Origin: Rhabdophis nuchalis
Lineage: Eukaryota > Chordata > Lepidosauria > Squamata > Natricidae
DNA: 64,000 nucleotides
Assembly: GCA_039707465.1 (NCBI GenBank)
Contig: CM077643.1
Span: 317,197,919 to 317,261,918 of the forward strand
Direction: 5' to 3'
In this document: positions 51,247 to 63,124 of the stretch, one piece after another
Numbering within the stretch: position 1 is the stretch's first letter
Layout of the letters: each line of letters begins with the position of its first letter
Notes under the pieces: generated by a model
What the model saw: the letters and a program-made list of their open reading frames with translations, nothing else
Told to the model about the DNA's origin: nothing
The model's database searches: none
Translations under genes and position numbers: made by a program

Positions 51247-54200
51247 CTGTAAAAATAGAAAGAACCCTGCCATTATTAAGACTGTTGAATTTTGTATTGC
51301 AGGGGTGTCAAACTCAAGGCCTGCAGGCCAGATCTGGCTGACGGGATGCTTAGATCTGGCCCATGGGATGGTCCTGGAAACAGTGAAGGACCAGACCATG
51401 GTGCCTCTGCCAGTGAAAATGGAGCCGAGAGGGGGATGCCCCAGACATAAATGATATTGTGCCAGCCATGCCCCCCCCCGCCCCCAAGATCAAACACAAC
51501 CCTGATGCAGCCCTCAATGAAATCGAGTTTGACACAACTGTTGTAACTAAAAGGATTTGGAAAGAGCCATATAACAAGACAGACTTTTCTCCTCGATTCC
51601 CTACAACATTCCTGTCAACACTTTACATGAGTAGATACAATGAACTACTTCCATTTGTTAGCAAACAAATTGTTTATGAAGTTTTTAGTCAAGCCGTCTT
51701 TTTTCCTTAATATTTGCAGTGCGTGCATTCCCTCCATCTACCTGCTCTTTTCTTCTTTTTGCTTTCCAATTTTAGCAACTTCTGTGAAATGTAATAGTTC
51801 AACCATGAGCCAGTTTAAAGCTCTGCAGAAAGAAAACAGATGGCCTTATTTGTATCTCCACCAAACTGTCCTCTCTGTATTTGGATGCAACTATTTGCAG
51901 CTGGCAGCTGAACAAAAGGAAGGGTCACTCTGACAAAACAAGCTATAGCCAGAGGTGGTATTCAGGCAGTTTGGACTGGTTCGAGGAAACCAGTAACGGA
52001 AATTTTAAACTGGTTCACCGAACTGGCAAATACCACTGGATCACCCCACCTGCCTGTTCGCCTTGCCCACCTGCTTGCCACTCTCCCCATCCCGCCCAGT
52101 CATTCCTCGCGCATGTGCACAGTCTCTGCTCTAAGTTGCCTGTCTAAACTGCCTTCCCAAGTGGTACATGCCTACGCCCCAACGGAGCAGCCCTGATCTG
52201 CCTCCTCCTGCCTATAACTAAGACTGTGAGTTGCACTAGCCCCACCTATCCCCAGACTTTCCTGCCTAGCTAAGTCACTGGCATGGCTCCATCCCAGTCC
52301 GTGCTGGCTATGGGCTAGCTAGCTTTCCCCCCTCTCCTTGAGCTTGCCTGCTGGCTAAGTGTCAGCACAGCTCCATCCCTGGCAGTGGCACTGGCTAGCT
52401 AGCTTCACCCATCACATCTCTCACCTCAAACAGGTTGGGGAATGCACCATTTCCTGGCTCTGGCCTTGACCCAGAGCCTCTGCCTGCTCGTTGTTCACTT
52501 TGGCTGGGTCGGGGGATACACTTTTTCCCAACTCCAGCCTTGTCCCAGACTTCCGCCCGCATGTTGCCCCCTCCCCCTCACTCACCTACCTTCCAAAGGA
52601 CCAACTTGGTGGGGGGGAACACTTTCACAAGAAGCCTCCAGCTGTTGGTAGATTTTTGCTGCCTTCTGAGCAGCTCTGCTGCGATGTCATTCCTCTGGTG
52701 CAGCAGGCCATTCTCCTGGCTGGGTCTGGCCGTAAGTGGCACCAGCAGGCAATGGGGCAGCGATGGGACTTCAGCCTGTAGTTTTCTGTAGTTTTTGGTG
52801 CAATAAATCTGCAGCTGCCTCCTCTTTGTCAGCCAGAACTGAGCCGGCAGCAGTAGTTGGAGGTATCCTGCACCGACAAAGAGGCGGTGGCTGCAGGCTG
52901 CTTATGCTGAACACTACCGAAAACTACAGGCTGAAAAAGAGGCCTGAAGTGAAGTCCTGTAACCATCACTGTTGTCACCACCCTGTTCTTCATGCTGGCC
53001 ATGCACATGCACCACATTGCCTGCTAGTGCCGCTCGCAGCCAGATCCAGTGAGGAGAACGTCTGGCTGTGCCAGAGGGACAGTGTCGCAGCAGAGTTGCT
53101 TGGAAGGCAGCCACCACAGTCTGTTTAGGTATTTTGACGCAAGGGGAAGGGGGGGGGTGACCATAAAGGGACAGCCGCAGGAGCTGCCTTCTCAGCAGCT
53201 ACGCTGTGAAGGGAGGTAGAAAATTTCAGCTTCTCTCTGCCACAGCATTCAATCTGGCTGCTTCTCTCCTCCTTCTTGGCCTCATACATACAGAGCAAAT
53301 ATAAAGAGGAGGAGAGAAGCAGCCAGGTTGAATGCTGCAGCTGCCCCACCTTGCTGTGAGTGACATCAAGTTGGTCACCCTCACTCAGTCATATGACCCC
53401 TCCCCCCAACAAAGCCATGCCCACTAATCCATGCCCACAGAACTGGTAGTAAAAAATGTGAATATCACCACTGGTTACAGCACAATACTTTTGGCTCCTC
53501 TTGACACCTAAATGAGTGTGTTTCTCTTTCCTCCCTATTCCCCTTTTTGTTCTTTCTTGCACTGTTAGCCAAAGTGGGTGGAATATCTTCTCTGTTTTGT
53601 TCACAACTCTCATTATATGCATTTTTTTTCTGAAATACACATGGGACAGAAAAAATCCCATGCATTTTCTTCTTTGAGTTCTCATTCTGTCTTTCAGCTA
53701 ATCTTTCAAGCAAATAGAGAGTTTCAAACAATTCTCATGAGCACAGTGAGATGTTCTTAAACTGGTTACCTGTGTTTGCAAGACACAACTGCTCCAGCTT
53801 GCTGTCAGCTGGAGTAAATAGACCAAGACCAGGAAGCAGATGGCCTTGGGTGTGCCACTCAAAACAAAGAGGGCTTTACAGAAAGGTAGCTGGTAAACTG
53901 AGACTTCCTGAACTACCTAAAACAAAAATCTCACAGCCCAGCTGGTTCAGAGGCACCTTAACACTGTTGAAAGTGAATCTTCTCTGAAATCTTTGCAGGA
54001 TCTGCCTGATCACGGAAGGCTAGTTCAGCTCAAGAAAAATCTAGTGTTGTTTGATGTAACCCTAACACAGATACCACATCTGGTTGGATGTAGGTGATCC
54101 AAGTAGACACTATCCCCCCACTTAACTCAGTTGTGACATTCAAATATGGCTACTTAATTATTATGTCCTGCTTCGCATTGTATATCATCTTTCTAGAAAT

Positions 54201-57200
54201 CTATACTCTTCCAGATTTACTAGGTTTCAACTAAATCCCAAAAGAAGGCAACATGAAGGAATACATTCCATTTAAAAAAAAAAACCAATTGTGCCATTAA
54301 TGTACCGTATTTTTCGGAGTATAACATGCACCTTTTTCCCTCAAAAAAGAGGAGGAAAATCTGGGTGTGTCTTATACACTGAATACAGCATTTTTGGCCT
54401 TCCGAAACTCTGCCCCCTTTGCAAAAATGGTTGTGCATATCCTTTAGGAGCATTGCAGAGTGCTCCTGGGGGCTGGGGAGGGCAAAAATGAGCAAAGAAT
54501 TGACTGGGCTGGTTTTTACCCCCCCTCCCCAGTCCCCAGGAGCACTTTAAAAGCCTCCTAAAAGCTATTCACGAAAAATGGGCCATTTTTGGGAGGTCTG
54601 CACAGTGCAAAAACTTTTTTTTATTTGCCTCTTCAAAATCTTGGTGCGTCTTATTTTCCAGTGTGTCTTATACTCCGAAAAATACGGGTAAGTCTGAAAA
54701 TGTAGACATTTTCTCCATCTCTAGAAATCGCCTATCCACTCATTTGATACAGATTTGGGAAGGGCATTTCAATCCAGCTCTTGCTGAAATATTTGCCTGA
54801 TCTTCAAGACTCAAATAGAAATCCCATCTGTCATAACAATTAATGTGGTCTACTGAAATGTACATGATATGTCCCAGTAGGAAAGAGCCCTGGGTTTGAT
54901 GGCAGGCATATGTGCCTTTGCTGTTCAGCCCAAAAAAGGAAATTTTCTTTCACTTGTAATTTTTTCAAAACCTTAGCTGAGAAATGTTTCTAAGATGAGA
55001 AGCCCATGACCCCAAAATAAAGGGCAACAGTCAAAGATTCTGGAGAGATTCTGACAACTCTCAATCTGGTAATCTTTTATCACAGGAGACTAATCTCTAA
55101 ATTTGGAGTGTTACTGGGAATTTTAACAGAAAGAGTAAAAGCATTTGAGGAGGGGAAAATATGAAGGAAACCTATTTAGGGAACATACTTGGTAGATGGA
55201 ATAATAATGTCTACATCTGCAACGAACGTATTTCCTTATATTCTTAACACAGCTTTTTAATTTCTAAATTTAGTATGCAAATCAATATCCATAATTCTAA
55301 TGCAATTTCTGTTGGTAAATTAGAAAGACTACTGTTACATTGAGCTATACAGGTGGGGCAAATCGCCTTTATGCAAATGGTCATCATTTGATTACTTAAC
55401 TCAGAAATTCAGAGACAGAGCGTGCCTAGAATCTCTGAACAGAGCTGAGAAAGACCCTCATTAAATTCCTCAAGAACTGCTGCCAGGAACTTTGGAATAT
55501 CAAAGGTACTGAAACCTCTCCTTATTCCCCAAAAGCCTGACTGTATTCTGGAGTCAACTCCAGCCGTAGTATTTACATTTTTTTACTACTGGCTCTGTGG
55601 GTGTGGCTTGGTGGGCATGGCAGGGGAAGGATACTTAAAATCTCCATTCCCTCCTGATCAGCTGGGACTCGGGAGGCAGAGAATAGATGGGGGTGGGGCC
55701 AGTCAGAGGTTACCAGTTCTCCAAACTACTCAAAATTTCCACTTCCAGTTCTCCAGAACTGGTCAGAACCTGCTGAATACCTCCTCTGACCAACTCCAGT
55801 TTCTTCCTTGACTGTTTTTACTAGCTAGGTGGGGCAGGTCTCCAATGGTTGGACTTGTGTGATATCTAATGACAGAATTGTGGCTAATTTCCATAATACA
55901 TATAGTGGGTGGAACAATGGGGAAAGGATAGGCATATATGCAGACACATACTTGCAACTATTTCTATGAAGTAAACTACTTTTACGAACTAAAATTATGA
56001 TTACAGTTTTTCATGGAACTAATTAATGCTTAATTATACAATACAGTGGGCTTAGTTAAACAATCCAGTAGATAGCTATATAGATACCTTTATAAACAGA
56101 GGGTTTTTTGAAACAGCTCGTAACCATATTACTTGTTCCCTCTCTTTAATCACTGTTTTGGTATGCTAGCTCTTTATCTAGTGGTCTGACTTTGGCATTG
56201 ACTTTTAGGTAACAGAAGAGCAGGGAAAGAAGAAACTAACTTTTTCCTAAGCTTCTAAGAATTCTAGCGTCTTGGTTCAAGCATTTTTCTTGCTGGGGCT
56301 GGTCTTTCTAAATTAGCTTCCTGGTGAAAAGAATCACCAAACCAGGAACTTGTTGAAGGACTTAGAAGTTTCCGCTTCAAGATTTTCCACTCAGCCTTGT
56401 GGCTCATTGGAAGCCAGGGGACTAGTCTGTCCCTTTCTCAGCCTCACCTCATCTCACAAATAGCTGTGAGAATGAAATGTAGGAAGCCTCATGTAAGTCA
56501 GCTTTGATGCTCATAACAAAAGGCAGTATATTTTATTTTTTATTTGATTTATTTTGCTTGTCACTCATGTACAAGATAACAGAAATAAGAATAAGCATAA
56601 GAACACAGGGGATGGGCACAAATAAATGGGGACATTAGGACAGAGATATTAGGCATGCTGGTGCACTTATGCACGCCCCTACTGCAACAAATAACTCATG
56701 CACTTATTTGGGATGTGAATGCATGCATATACGGATTTCTGAAGTGCAGTTTAAGAAAAGTGAAAGAAATGAAATAACATTTTAAAAAAAGTTAAAGGGC
56801 TCATGAGATAGGTTTGTACATTCACTGGATTTCTTAGGCAATCCTGAAAAGGGAGGTAAAGCCTCCATTCATGCCAATGTGTATCTTGCATGAAGCACAG
56901 CATCACTAGGCAAACACAGTTGCCGGCAATATGTTAATGGGCATTTCTGAATCTCAAAATATAGAACTGAAAATCGGAGGTGCTAGCATTCACTTTCGTT
57001 TTTATAAGGCATATTTCGTTTTTCAGTCATGGTTTGCTAAATTAGTCCAAATATGCTGGGTCCAACATTACATACCACTAAGCTATAAACAATGGCTAAC
57101 AAAACAAACAGGCAGCTTATATTCTGTAAGACGCCTTAAGTCGCCATGTGCAAATATAAATTCCCTAAATAAATTTCCTAAATAAATAAACAATGAGATT

Positions 57201-58546
57201 CACATTACAATATATTCTAATCCCAAATAAGCCATATTATAGCTTCACTCAATATGTGAAGTGAGCTGCTAGTTGAATCAGTATCGCTGGGAGACTGATT
57301 ATTCTAGTTTTGCCCAATTATTTCCCATTATGGCTTATAGTGATTTTTTTTAAAAAAGAGAATCGGTGAAGTAATTATTTTCCCAAAGGATATTCTCAGA
57401 TGAATTAATTAGCTCCCTTATGTTCCAAGGAGAGAGAAAGAGAGATATTTCCTTTTTAAAAAAAAAGAAGAAGAAGAAAATATGAGGTAAGACATGCAGA
57501 ATTCATGTAAAGACTGCTGTGTGCATTTGAATAAGGATAGAGTGAGGTGAGAGAATGTTATTCACAGTGTAGGTACATAAACCATACACCAACAAGAATG
57601 GGGAAATCCTTAATTTATGAATGAAGAATAACTATGAACAAGGTACTGCAAAGAAATACTGCTCTAGAGGCCAGGATAAAACAAAAATCCAAAATACATA
57701 GAAGCAATGCCTTTATGAAGCCAACTGAAATGTTACAATTTCTTTTAGAGTTTTCAAAAATGTCTTCCTTGGACAAGACATTTAAAAGCAGGAGGAGAAA
57801 AAGAGCCAGAGAACAATTCTTTCATAATCATGGAGCCATGTCTGCACCAATGCACACTCTTTTTGGGGCAAGATACCAATTGGATATTACCAGGTACTGA
57901 ATCCATTACACAAGGGTCTTTCCTATGTTACCCAGGTAGGAATAAACCCGTAATATTTTTAAAATCATCAGGTTTTGGAAATACATAAATTAAACTCCAG
58001 CCAATATAGAGAGTTTTCGATCACATCTTGGAACCTTCAACCAATTCTAGATTTTCTCATATCCCCAAAGTGGCAGAACAATGTTGAACAAGACTGAACA
58101 CAATGAAAAGAAACGGAGCTGAAATAATATATTTCTTATTTTGCACAATTGTCTCCCTCCTTATATTCATCTCCTTTTATAACATGTTATGAAAGACTCA
58201 CATTATCTGATGGCAATCTTTCTTGTCAGAACAAATAGATCTTCATAAATATAAGATATTATATTACAGGTGTCTGAAATTCTGTACTATTTTGTTAATG
58301 CACACACCAATGTAAAAGATGTAAGGAAAAAATCATAGGTAAATATCTGCAATAGCAGAAATAATATATGAAGATTATTCAAGACTAGAAAAATGTGTAA
58401 GAAGGTGTGGTGCAAGAACAGAGTAAAAGAGAGCATTTTTTTGGCCAGGATAAGTCAGGCTATACTTCGTTTCCCTAAATCACTTAATCATCAAATGAAT
58501 ATAGTATTACTTACCCTTCATTATCCAGTGTAAAGTTCTGAAACAT
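50277..58546 (-). CDS. MAS1: MAS1-like receptor, two coding exons
   Basis: Proposed CDS: exon 1 at 58546-58515 (ATG, MFQNFTLDNE plus two bases) and exon 2 at 51246-50277, giving 333 residues. The 3' exon frame is open from the acceptor TTCTATTTTTACAG but has no ATG before TM1. The upstream exon supplies one with matching phase and a GTAAGT donor. The joined N-terminus is acidic with glycosylation sites NFT, NNT and NET. MAS1-like blocks: FGYNISFFLLTAISVERY with FPLCYRFKRPKHLS, an FLFFAVPHKIL TM6, and NSSLNPFVYFFVG in TM7. LNLAIAD keeps Asp2.50. DYICW after TM4 keeps one Cys, but ECL2 has no partner Cys. In mammals MAS1 is a peptide-responsive receptor next to PNLDC1. The exon-1 assignment is inferred from phase and signals. 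Confidence 0.8.
51300..51540. mobile_element. hAT-type MITE (CAGGGGTGTCAAACT family), copy 3
   Basis: CAGGGGTGTCAAACTC and GAGTTTGACACAACTG ends; weak duplication TTGTATTG against TTGTAACT. It starts 54 bases upstream of the exon 2 boundary, inside the MAS1-like intron. Confidence 0.8.
51950..53473. mobile_element. Large (1.5-kb) relative of the CAGAGGTGG hAT family
   Basis: Ends CAGAGGTGGTATTCAGG and GTGAATATCACCACTG, duplication GCTATAGC against GTTACAGC. The interior is unrelated to the short copies, GC-rich, and contains two internal inverted repeats (52777/52915 around CTACAGGCTGAA, and 53250/53310 around GGAGAGAAGCAGC). No transposase-like protein was recognised. Confidence 0.75.
53482..54304. 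other. MAS1-like intron, no further feature
   Basis: Unique-looking sequence. Confidence 0.4.
54305..54687. mobile_element. MITE with CCGTATTTTTCGG ends
   Basis: Inverted ends CCGTATTTTTCGGAGTATAA and TTATACTCCGAAAAATACGG, both flanked by GTA. A degraded relative is at 12815-13182. Confidence 0.9.
54688..55560. other. MAS1-like intron, no further feature
   Basis: AT-rich unique-looking sequence without coding signal. Confidence 0.4.
55561..55788. mobile_element. hAT-type MITE (CAGAGGTGGTATTCAG family), copy 7, inverted
   Basis: Runs right to left relative to the others; right end GCTGAATACCTCCTCTG. Duplication GTCAACTC against ACCAACTC. The left terminus is mutated (CAGCCGTAGTATTT). Confidence 0.82.
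55797..56552. other. MAS1-like intron, no further feature
   Basis: No repeat or coding segment recognised. Confidence 0.4.
56553..56691 (-). mobile_element. LINE 3' tail fragment
   Basis: Reverse complement of the 44.9-45.2 kb LINE tail (shares AAATAAATGGGGACA and GCATGCTGGTGCACTTATG). Confidence 0.7.
56692..58514. other. MAS1-like intron, no further feature
   Basis: AT-rich. A small frame at 57634-57900 has no recognisable domain and is probably chance. Confidence 0.4.
58515..58546 (-). CDS. MAS1: MAS1-like receptor, candidate coding exon 1
   Basis: ATG at 58546 in the context ACAAAAAATGTTTCAG, ten codons (MFQNFTLDNE), then GG and donor GTAAGT at 58514-58509. Joining GG to the first G of exon 2 restores Gly-Glu-Glu-Asn-Asn. 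Another ATG at 58616 gives a different frame that does not match exon 2. Confidence 0.68.
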
Positions 58547-59006
58547 TTTTTGTCCCGACGACGGTCAAATGGTGACAGCAGAAAAACAAAGTTTAGCCAG
58601 CAGTAGAATGAAGACATTACTCACACATCTTTATCTGCTCACAATTTGACAAATGGCCAGTGCTGGTCTTTATTTGTCAGTGTTCAGCAGAGCTAGTTTG
58701 GCAATGAAGAAAACTCATGAACTCTTATGGGAAGAGGAAGAAACATAACTCTATTTCCCACCCCCCACCCCCAAGGTAGGTCACATTTGACACTTGCTGA
58801 CACACCCGTGATAGCTTTTCTGTGAACACTCTCCAAGTACCAGAAATATTATGCATGTATACTCCTTAAATATGTTTTGCATTGAGAATAATGGGCTAAC
58901 ACAGGGAAAGTGCTAGTAATTGGAATAACACAGAGAAAGAATTGAGAGCTTAAATCTGAGTAAGAGTCATAGGTCTGGCTATTTTCCCACATGATATACT
59001 ATAGAG

Positions 59007-59285
59007 CAGTAATGGTGAACCTTTTTGGTACCGAGTGCCCAAACCAGAGTGCATGCCACAGCCCTGGAAACCTGAAGACCAGTTGGCCGGTGTGCATGTG
59101 CGCGCTGCCCACTTAGTCTTTGGGTGTGTGCCAGCCAGCTGGTCTTCAGGTTTCTGGGGCTCTGGCAAAAGTGAAGATCAGCTGGTGTGCTGGAAACGAG
59201 AAGAGCACCTGGCAATGGCTCGCTGCCCACAGAGAGGGCTCTGCGTGCCACCTCTGGCACATGTGCCATAGGTTCGCCATCACGG
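59007..59285. mobile_element. hAT-type MITE (CAGTGATGGCGAACC family), copy 3
   Basis: Perfect duplication CTATAGAG (58999-59006, 59286-59293) around CAGTAATGGTGAACC and GGTTCGCCATCACGG. Confidence 0.92.
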
Positions 59286-59319
59286 CTATAGAGAATCACT
59301 TGAAGGAGTAGAGTAGGGA

Positions 59320-59480
59320 TAGGGATAGAGATAGAACATAGAACACTTTATCGGCCAGGTGCGATTGGAGACACAAGGAATTTGTCTTTGGTGCATAAGG
59401 TATCAGTGTACATAGAAGCAAAGTAATATAATCATATGTAATTGCATTGAGTCATAGAAAAAACATCAAAATTATTGGAG
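59320..59480. repeat. Probable interspersed repeat tail
   Basis: AACACTTTATCGGCCAGGTG followed by ACACAAGGAATTTGTCTTTG looks like a dispersed reptile repeat, but I have no second copy in the window to compare. Confidence 0.35.
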
Positions 59481-60890
59481 AGCATTTCACTAAGACTGTC
59501 ATTAGTGATACCATCTTGAACCATACCTGTTAATGGCCCCTTGAACTTGCAAATTAGTTCACTGCTATAGCATTTGCAGAGGATCAACTATGGTTATTCA
59601 CAAGGAGGGGTCATAAAAAAACTCAAGATGGCAACCTTACTGTGCAATTAAAAATTGACATTTTTTGCATGTATCATGCAATGCTCATAAAAAAGAACAG
59701 CTATAATTTTGTAGCTATGGCCACCACCTCAAAATTTTGACCAGCTCCACCTATGGATACTCTTGGGATCAGCTATTCTGATCAATCTTCTGATCCATGC
59801 TGATCCATGGCAAAATGTACCTAAAATTGATCAAACTTTCTGAGTGAGAATAAGACATAAACCTATGTTAGTCAGTGGAAGAATGGGGTCTCCTCCATTT
59901 TCTTTATTCCACAGAGAAAAGGAAATGGAGAAAAGGGAGACAAAGAATTCCTTATCGATTTCAATCATTTTCAGTGACTTTTTTGAGCACTTCTGATCAT
60001 AGTTCATCTTTTTTGTTCCTCTTATTTAAAAATTCTAGTAGAATGGACTGGGAAAGAGAATGGCACTTTGTACAATATTACAGGTTCAGAACCTCTGCAC
60101 ATTCCTCCATCAGTAGAGCAGGAGAATAGAGCAAAGGCACTTAATGTGGCACTTTGCCAAGCAAGAAACTGACCATCTTAACTGAATTTAAGTAGCAGCA
60201 TCATTTAAGAGGCAGTCCTGGGCCATATTTCTCTGTTGGAAGAACAATTGCTTTTGTTTGGTGTATTGTTCCTGTGTATTCTGTTTGTACAATAAATCGT
60301 TAAACTCTGACCTTTCAAAAGGTTGATTAACCTGGTTTGATTCTTTCAATTGTGGATTGTATTTTAACTTCTGCATATTCCTGTGGAAAGTGAAACTACT
60401 TAGGTAAGCTTTATCTGCAAGAGATTCTGACTTAGCACTCTTTTGCTTGTCTGTCATTTATCTACTTAGCTTTGAGTAAACTGCTATTATCACCTGCCAA
60501 ACTATATGAAACCTGAAAGGGGACACACTACGCACCATTGCATCAGCAGGAGTTTAGCAAAAGAATAAAGACATCCTGCTTCTAAAGAATTTAGAAATAA
60601 ATGGTTAAGATAAATGTATAGTATCCAGCTGCCAAGAATTCTGCAACATAGTCTCCTTTCCCTCTTTCAATCAATTTGTTTAATGAGGTTGTAAAATGTA
60701 GTTTTCTTGGCTGTAAGAGACTCCAGAGCACTTGTCATTTACCTTGGCAATTCTTCCTTGACAACAGAAACTAGTTTTTCTGTGTTCCAGCTCACCCACT
60801 GGGAATAGCTAAATCACTTTGTGCATGTATATCTTTCAGGTAGTTTTTGACATCTGGGGACTGTTTGCACTACTCTCTATATATTTATTT
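59481..60890. other. Intergenic beyond MAS1-like exon 1, no gene seen
   Basis: AT-rich with no splice-flanked reading frame recognised. It may contain the MAS1-like promoter near its left side. Confidence 0.4.
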
Positions 60891-61035
60891 ACAAGGTGAT
60901 TCAGAAGTGGTTTGTCATTTATTGTCCCATTCATAGAACTGAAAGAGACTGACAGGCCCAAGGTCACCTAGCTAGCATCATGCCCAGACTGGAATTCTCT
61001 CTCCTAGTTTCTCACCTGATGCCAAACAATTGGCA
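60891..61035 (-). repeat. Sauria-type SINE fragment
   Basis: CAGAAGTGGTTTGTCATT, CAGGCCCAAGGTCACCTAGC and CCCAGACTGGAATTC in SINE order. Confidence 0.6.
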
Positions 61036-61510
61036 ATACCTTATTTCTTCCCCATCAACTAATAAATGGGCAGATTGATGAATTTACAAATATTATTCAA
61101 ATGATGCTCAATTTGGTCAAAAAGAGCAAGTGACAGGATTCATATGTTTTTGTTCTTACTTCACTGACTATTTCGCTCCCTGGGTTCATTATCAGACAGG
61201 TAGGATGGCTCTCCAGATTTTTTTAAGCCTTTCAACATTCATTGTGAATTATACCTTTTGTTGAAACCAATTTGAGTTTTTCACAGGTTGCATTTGAGTG
61301 ACATTTATTCTTGGATTCTTCATACTTATAAGCAGTTTCTATCATAGGCACCAATGAACCCATGACTACACCTATTTTATGTAGAGGTTTAAGCAATGCT
61401 TTTGAAGACTGCCAGAATAGCTGATAATTGGAAAATTATTACCAAGGAATATGCAAGAGTTTATTACAGTTTCAACTGCATTCTAGGAATGGATTAGCTT
61501 TAGATTAGAT
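61036..61510. other. Intergenic, no feature seen
   Basis: Unique-looking. Confidence 0.4.
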
Positions 61511-61638
61511 CACATGTGTTAAACTCACAGCATCATGTTGCCATCACATGATGTATCATGACATTTCCCCCTTTGCGGGGCTGGGCGTGGTGTGTATGTG
61601 ACATATCTGGCCCGTGGGACACAAGTTTGACACCCCTA
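61511..61638. mobile_element. hAT-type MITE (CAGGGGTGTCAAACT family), copy 4
   Basis: Perfect duplication GATTAGAT (61503-61510, 61639-61646) around CACATGTGTTAAACTC and AGTTTGACACCCCTA. 128 bp. Confidence 0.92.
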
Positions 61639-61731
61639 GATTAGATGATCATTTCTGTGTTTAATGAACTGAGAGATAGCATCATTCAAGGCACCACAGA
61701 TAATTTAGCTGAATTACTTCAATATTGTGTA

Positions 61732-62107
61732 CAGTGGTACCTCGGTTCACGAACTTAATTCGTGAACTGACTCTGGTCGCGAACCGAATTGGTCGTGAAC
61801 CGAGGCACAATTTCCCATAGGGTTTTTGAAGCACAAAAAATATGAAACAAATTACAATACACATTAGTACAGTATAGTAATGTATAAAGACACTCATAGT
61901 GTACTTTTTTCTGTGTCTCCTTCTCTCCACGATCTTCCTACAGGAAGTCACAACCATGTGACAGCCAGGAAATAGCATTAAAATGGCCATGGCTCCTGTT
62001 CGTGAACCGAAGCAGAGTTCGTGAACCGGAGCATATTTTGATGAACTTTTCTGTTCGTGAACCGAATTGTTCGTGAACAGAAGCGTTTGTGAACCGAGGT
62101 ACCACTG
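61732..62107. mobile_element. Mariner-like MITE (CAGTGGTACCTCGGTTC)
   Basis: CAGTGGTACCTCGGTTCACG and GTGAACCGAGGTACCACTG termini with TA on each side, plus subterminal copies of GTTCGTGAACCGA. 376 bp. A 102-codon minus-strand frame inside has no recognised domain. Confidence 0.9.
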
Positions 62108-62446
62108 TATCTATAGAAAATTGGAACAGCTGAGATGCATGGGGATGGGAAGAGATTTTATACTTCTTCTATGCTCATTCCTTGGAGCTAATAAGCTCTT
62201 TTCTTAGTTATAAAATACCACAGCTGTTCTCTTGGTTAATTTCAGTTTTAAAATGCTTTAGTTATATAATTCTTGCAGATTATTTTACAGAAATAAAAAC
62301 ATTCACAATACAACAAAATGAACAAAAAATGTGAATGCCATGCATAACTGCAGTTTATGTTTGCACTGTAGAGACTTAAGGTACCTTGTACTATCTTACT
62401 CTGCTAAACTTTGTTGCACAAATCAGTTACAAAGTTTCATACATAC

Positions 62447-62706
62447 CAGGGATGGGTTCTGGCAGGCAGTACTGCTGGTTCGCTTGTGGGTGTGCTGCAC
62501 ATGCGCTTAATATGCACTGTGCGTGCATGCGCAGTACAATAAAAAATGTTCTGCGTAGGAGCAGAAGCAAAAAACAAGATGGCATCGTCCGGAGAACCAG
62601 TTTGGGGGCGTGGCAGGCCTGGGTCTCTGCTGGTTCCAGTGACTCAGGCCTCCAAACCACTACCGGTTTGGCTGAACCAGTCCAAACCAGTAGAAACCCA
62701 CCACTG
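62447..62706. mobile_element. hAT-type MITE (ACCGGTTTGG family)
   Basis: Perfect duplication ATACATAC (62439-62446, 62707-62714) around CAGGGATGGGTTCTGG and AGAAACCCACCACTG. The family matches the nested element at 31398-31630. Confidence 0.92.
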
Positions 62707-62714
62707 ATACATAC

Positions 62715-63120
62715 AAAATCAAGAATCTTGTAGACTTGTGCCATCACCTACATCTGCTTTTTCTTGCTTTTTGTCAAGAAAAAATAACAGTTCTTAGAAA
62801 GTGGTTCATTAATTAAGATTGTTAACCTCTGTAAGTTTTAAAGATCCCTACTCACTCTGATCTGGAAAAATTAAAAAATATTGTTTTTTAAAATTAAAAT
62901 TGGATTTATTAATTTGTATTTGAGGAGGGACCTTTAACTTGGAGAAAGAATGTATATTGATATCTAATAGCCTTTGACACAAGTTGGGGAGATATGAACA
63001 TATGGCAAAGATTTTGGGTTTTTCAAATTGATATTCTCAATAAGGGTGGAGATAGCATCCATGTATGGGTTAAACCTATCCACACTCTGATTGGACTGAG
63101 TCATAATATTAAATAATTAA
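62715..63120. other. Intergenic, AT-rich, no feature seen
   Basis: No coding or repeat signal recognised. Confidence 0.4.
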
Positions 63121-63124
63121 TTAA

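Noticed and set aside
57634..57900. 88-codon ORF with a basic centre
   Set aside because: No motif, no splice signals that extend it, and it lies within the inferred MAS1-like intron.
61682..61990. 102-codon minus-strand ORF
   Set aside because: Lies almost wholly inside a mariner-like MITE and shows no domain.
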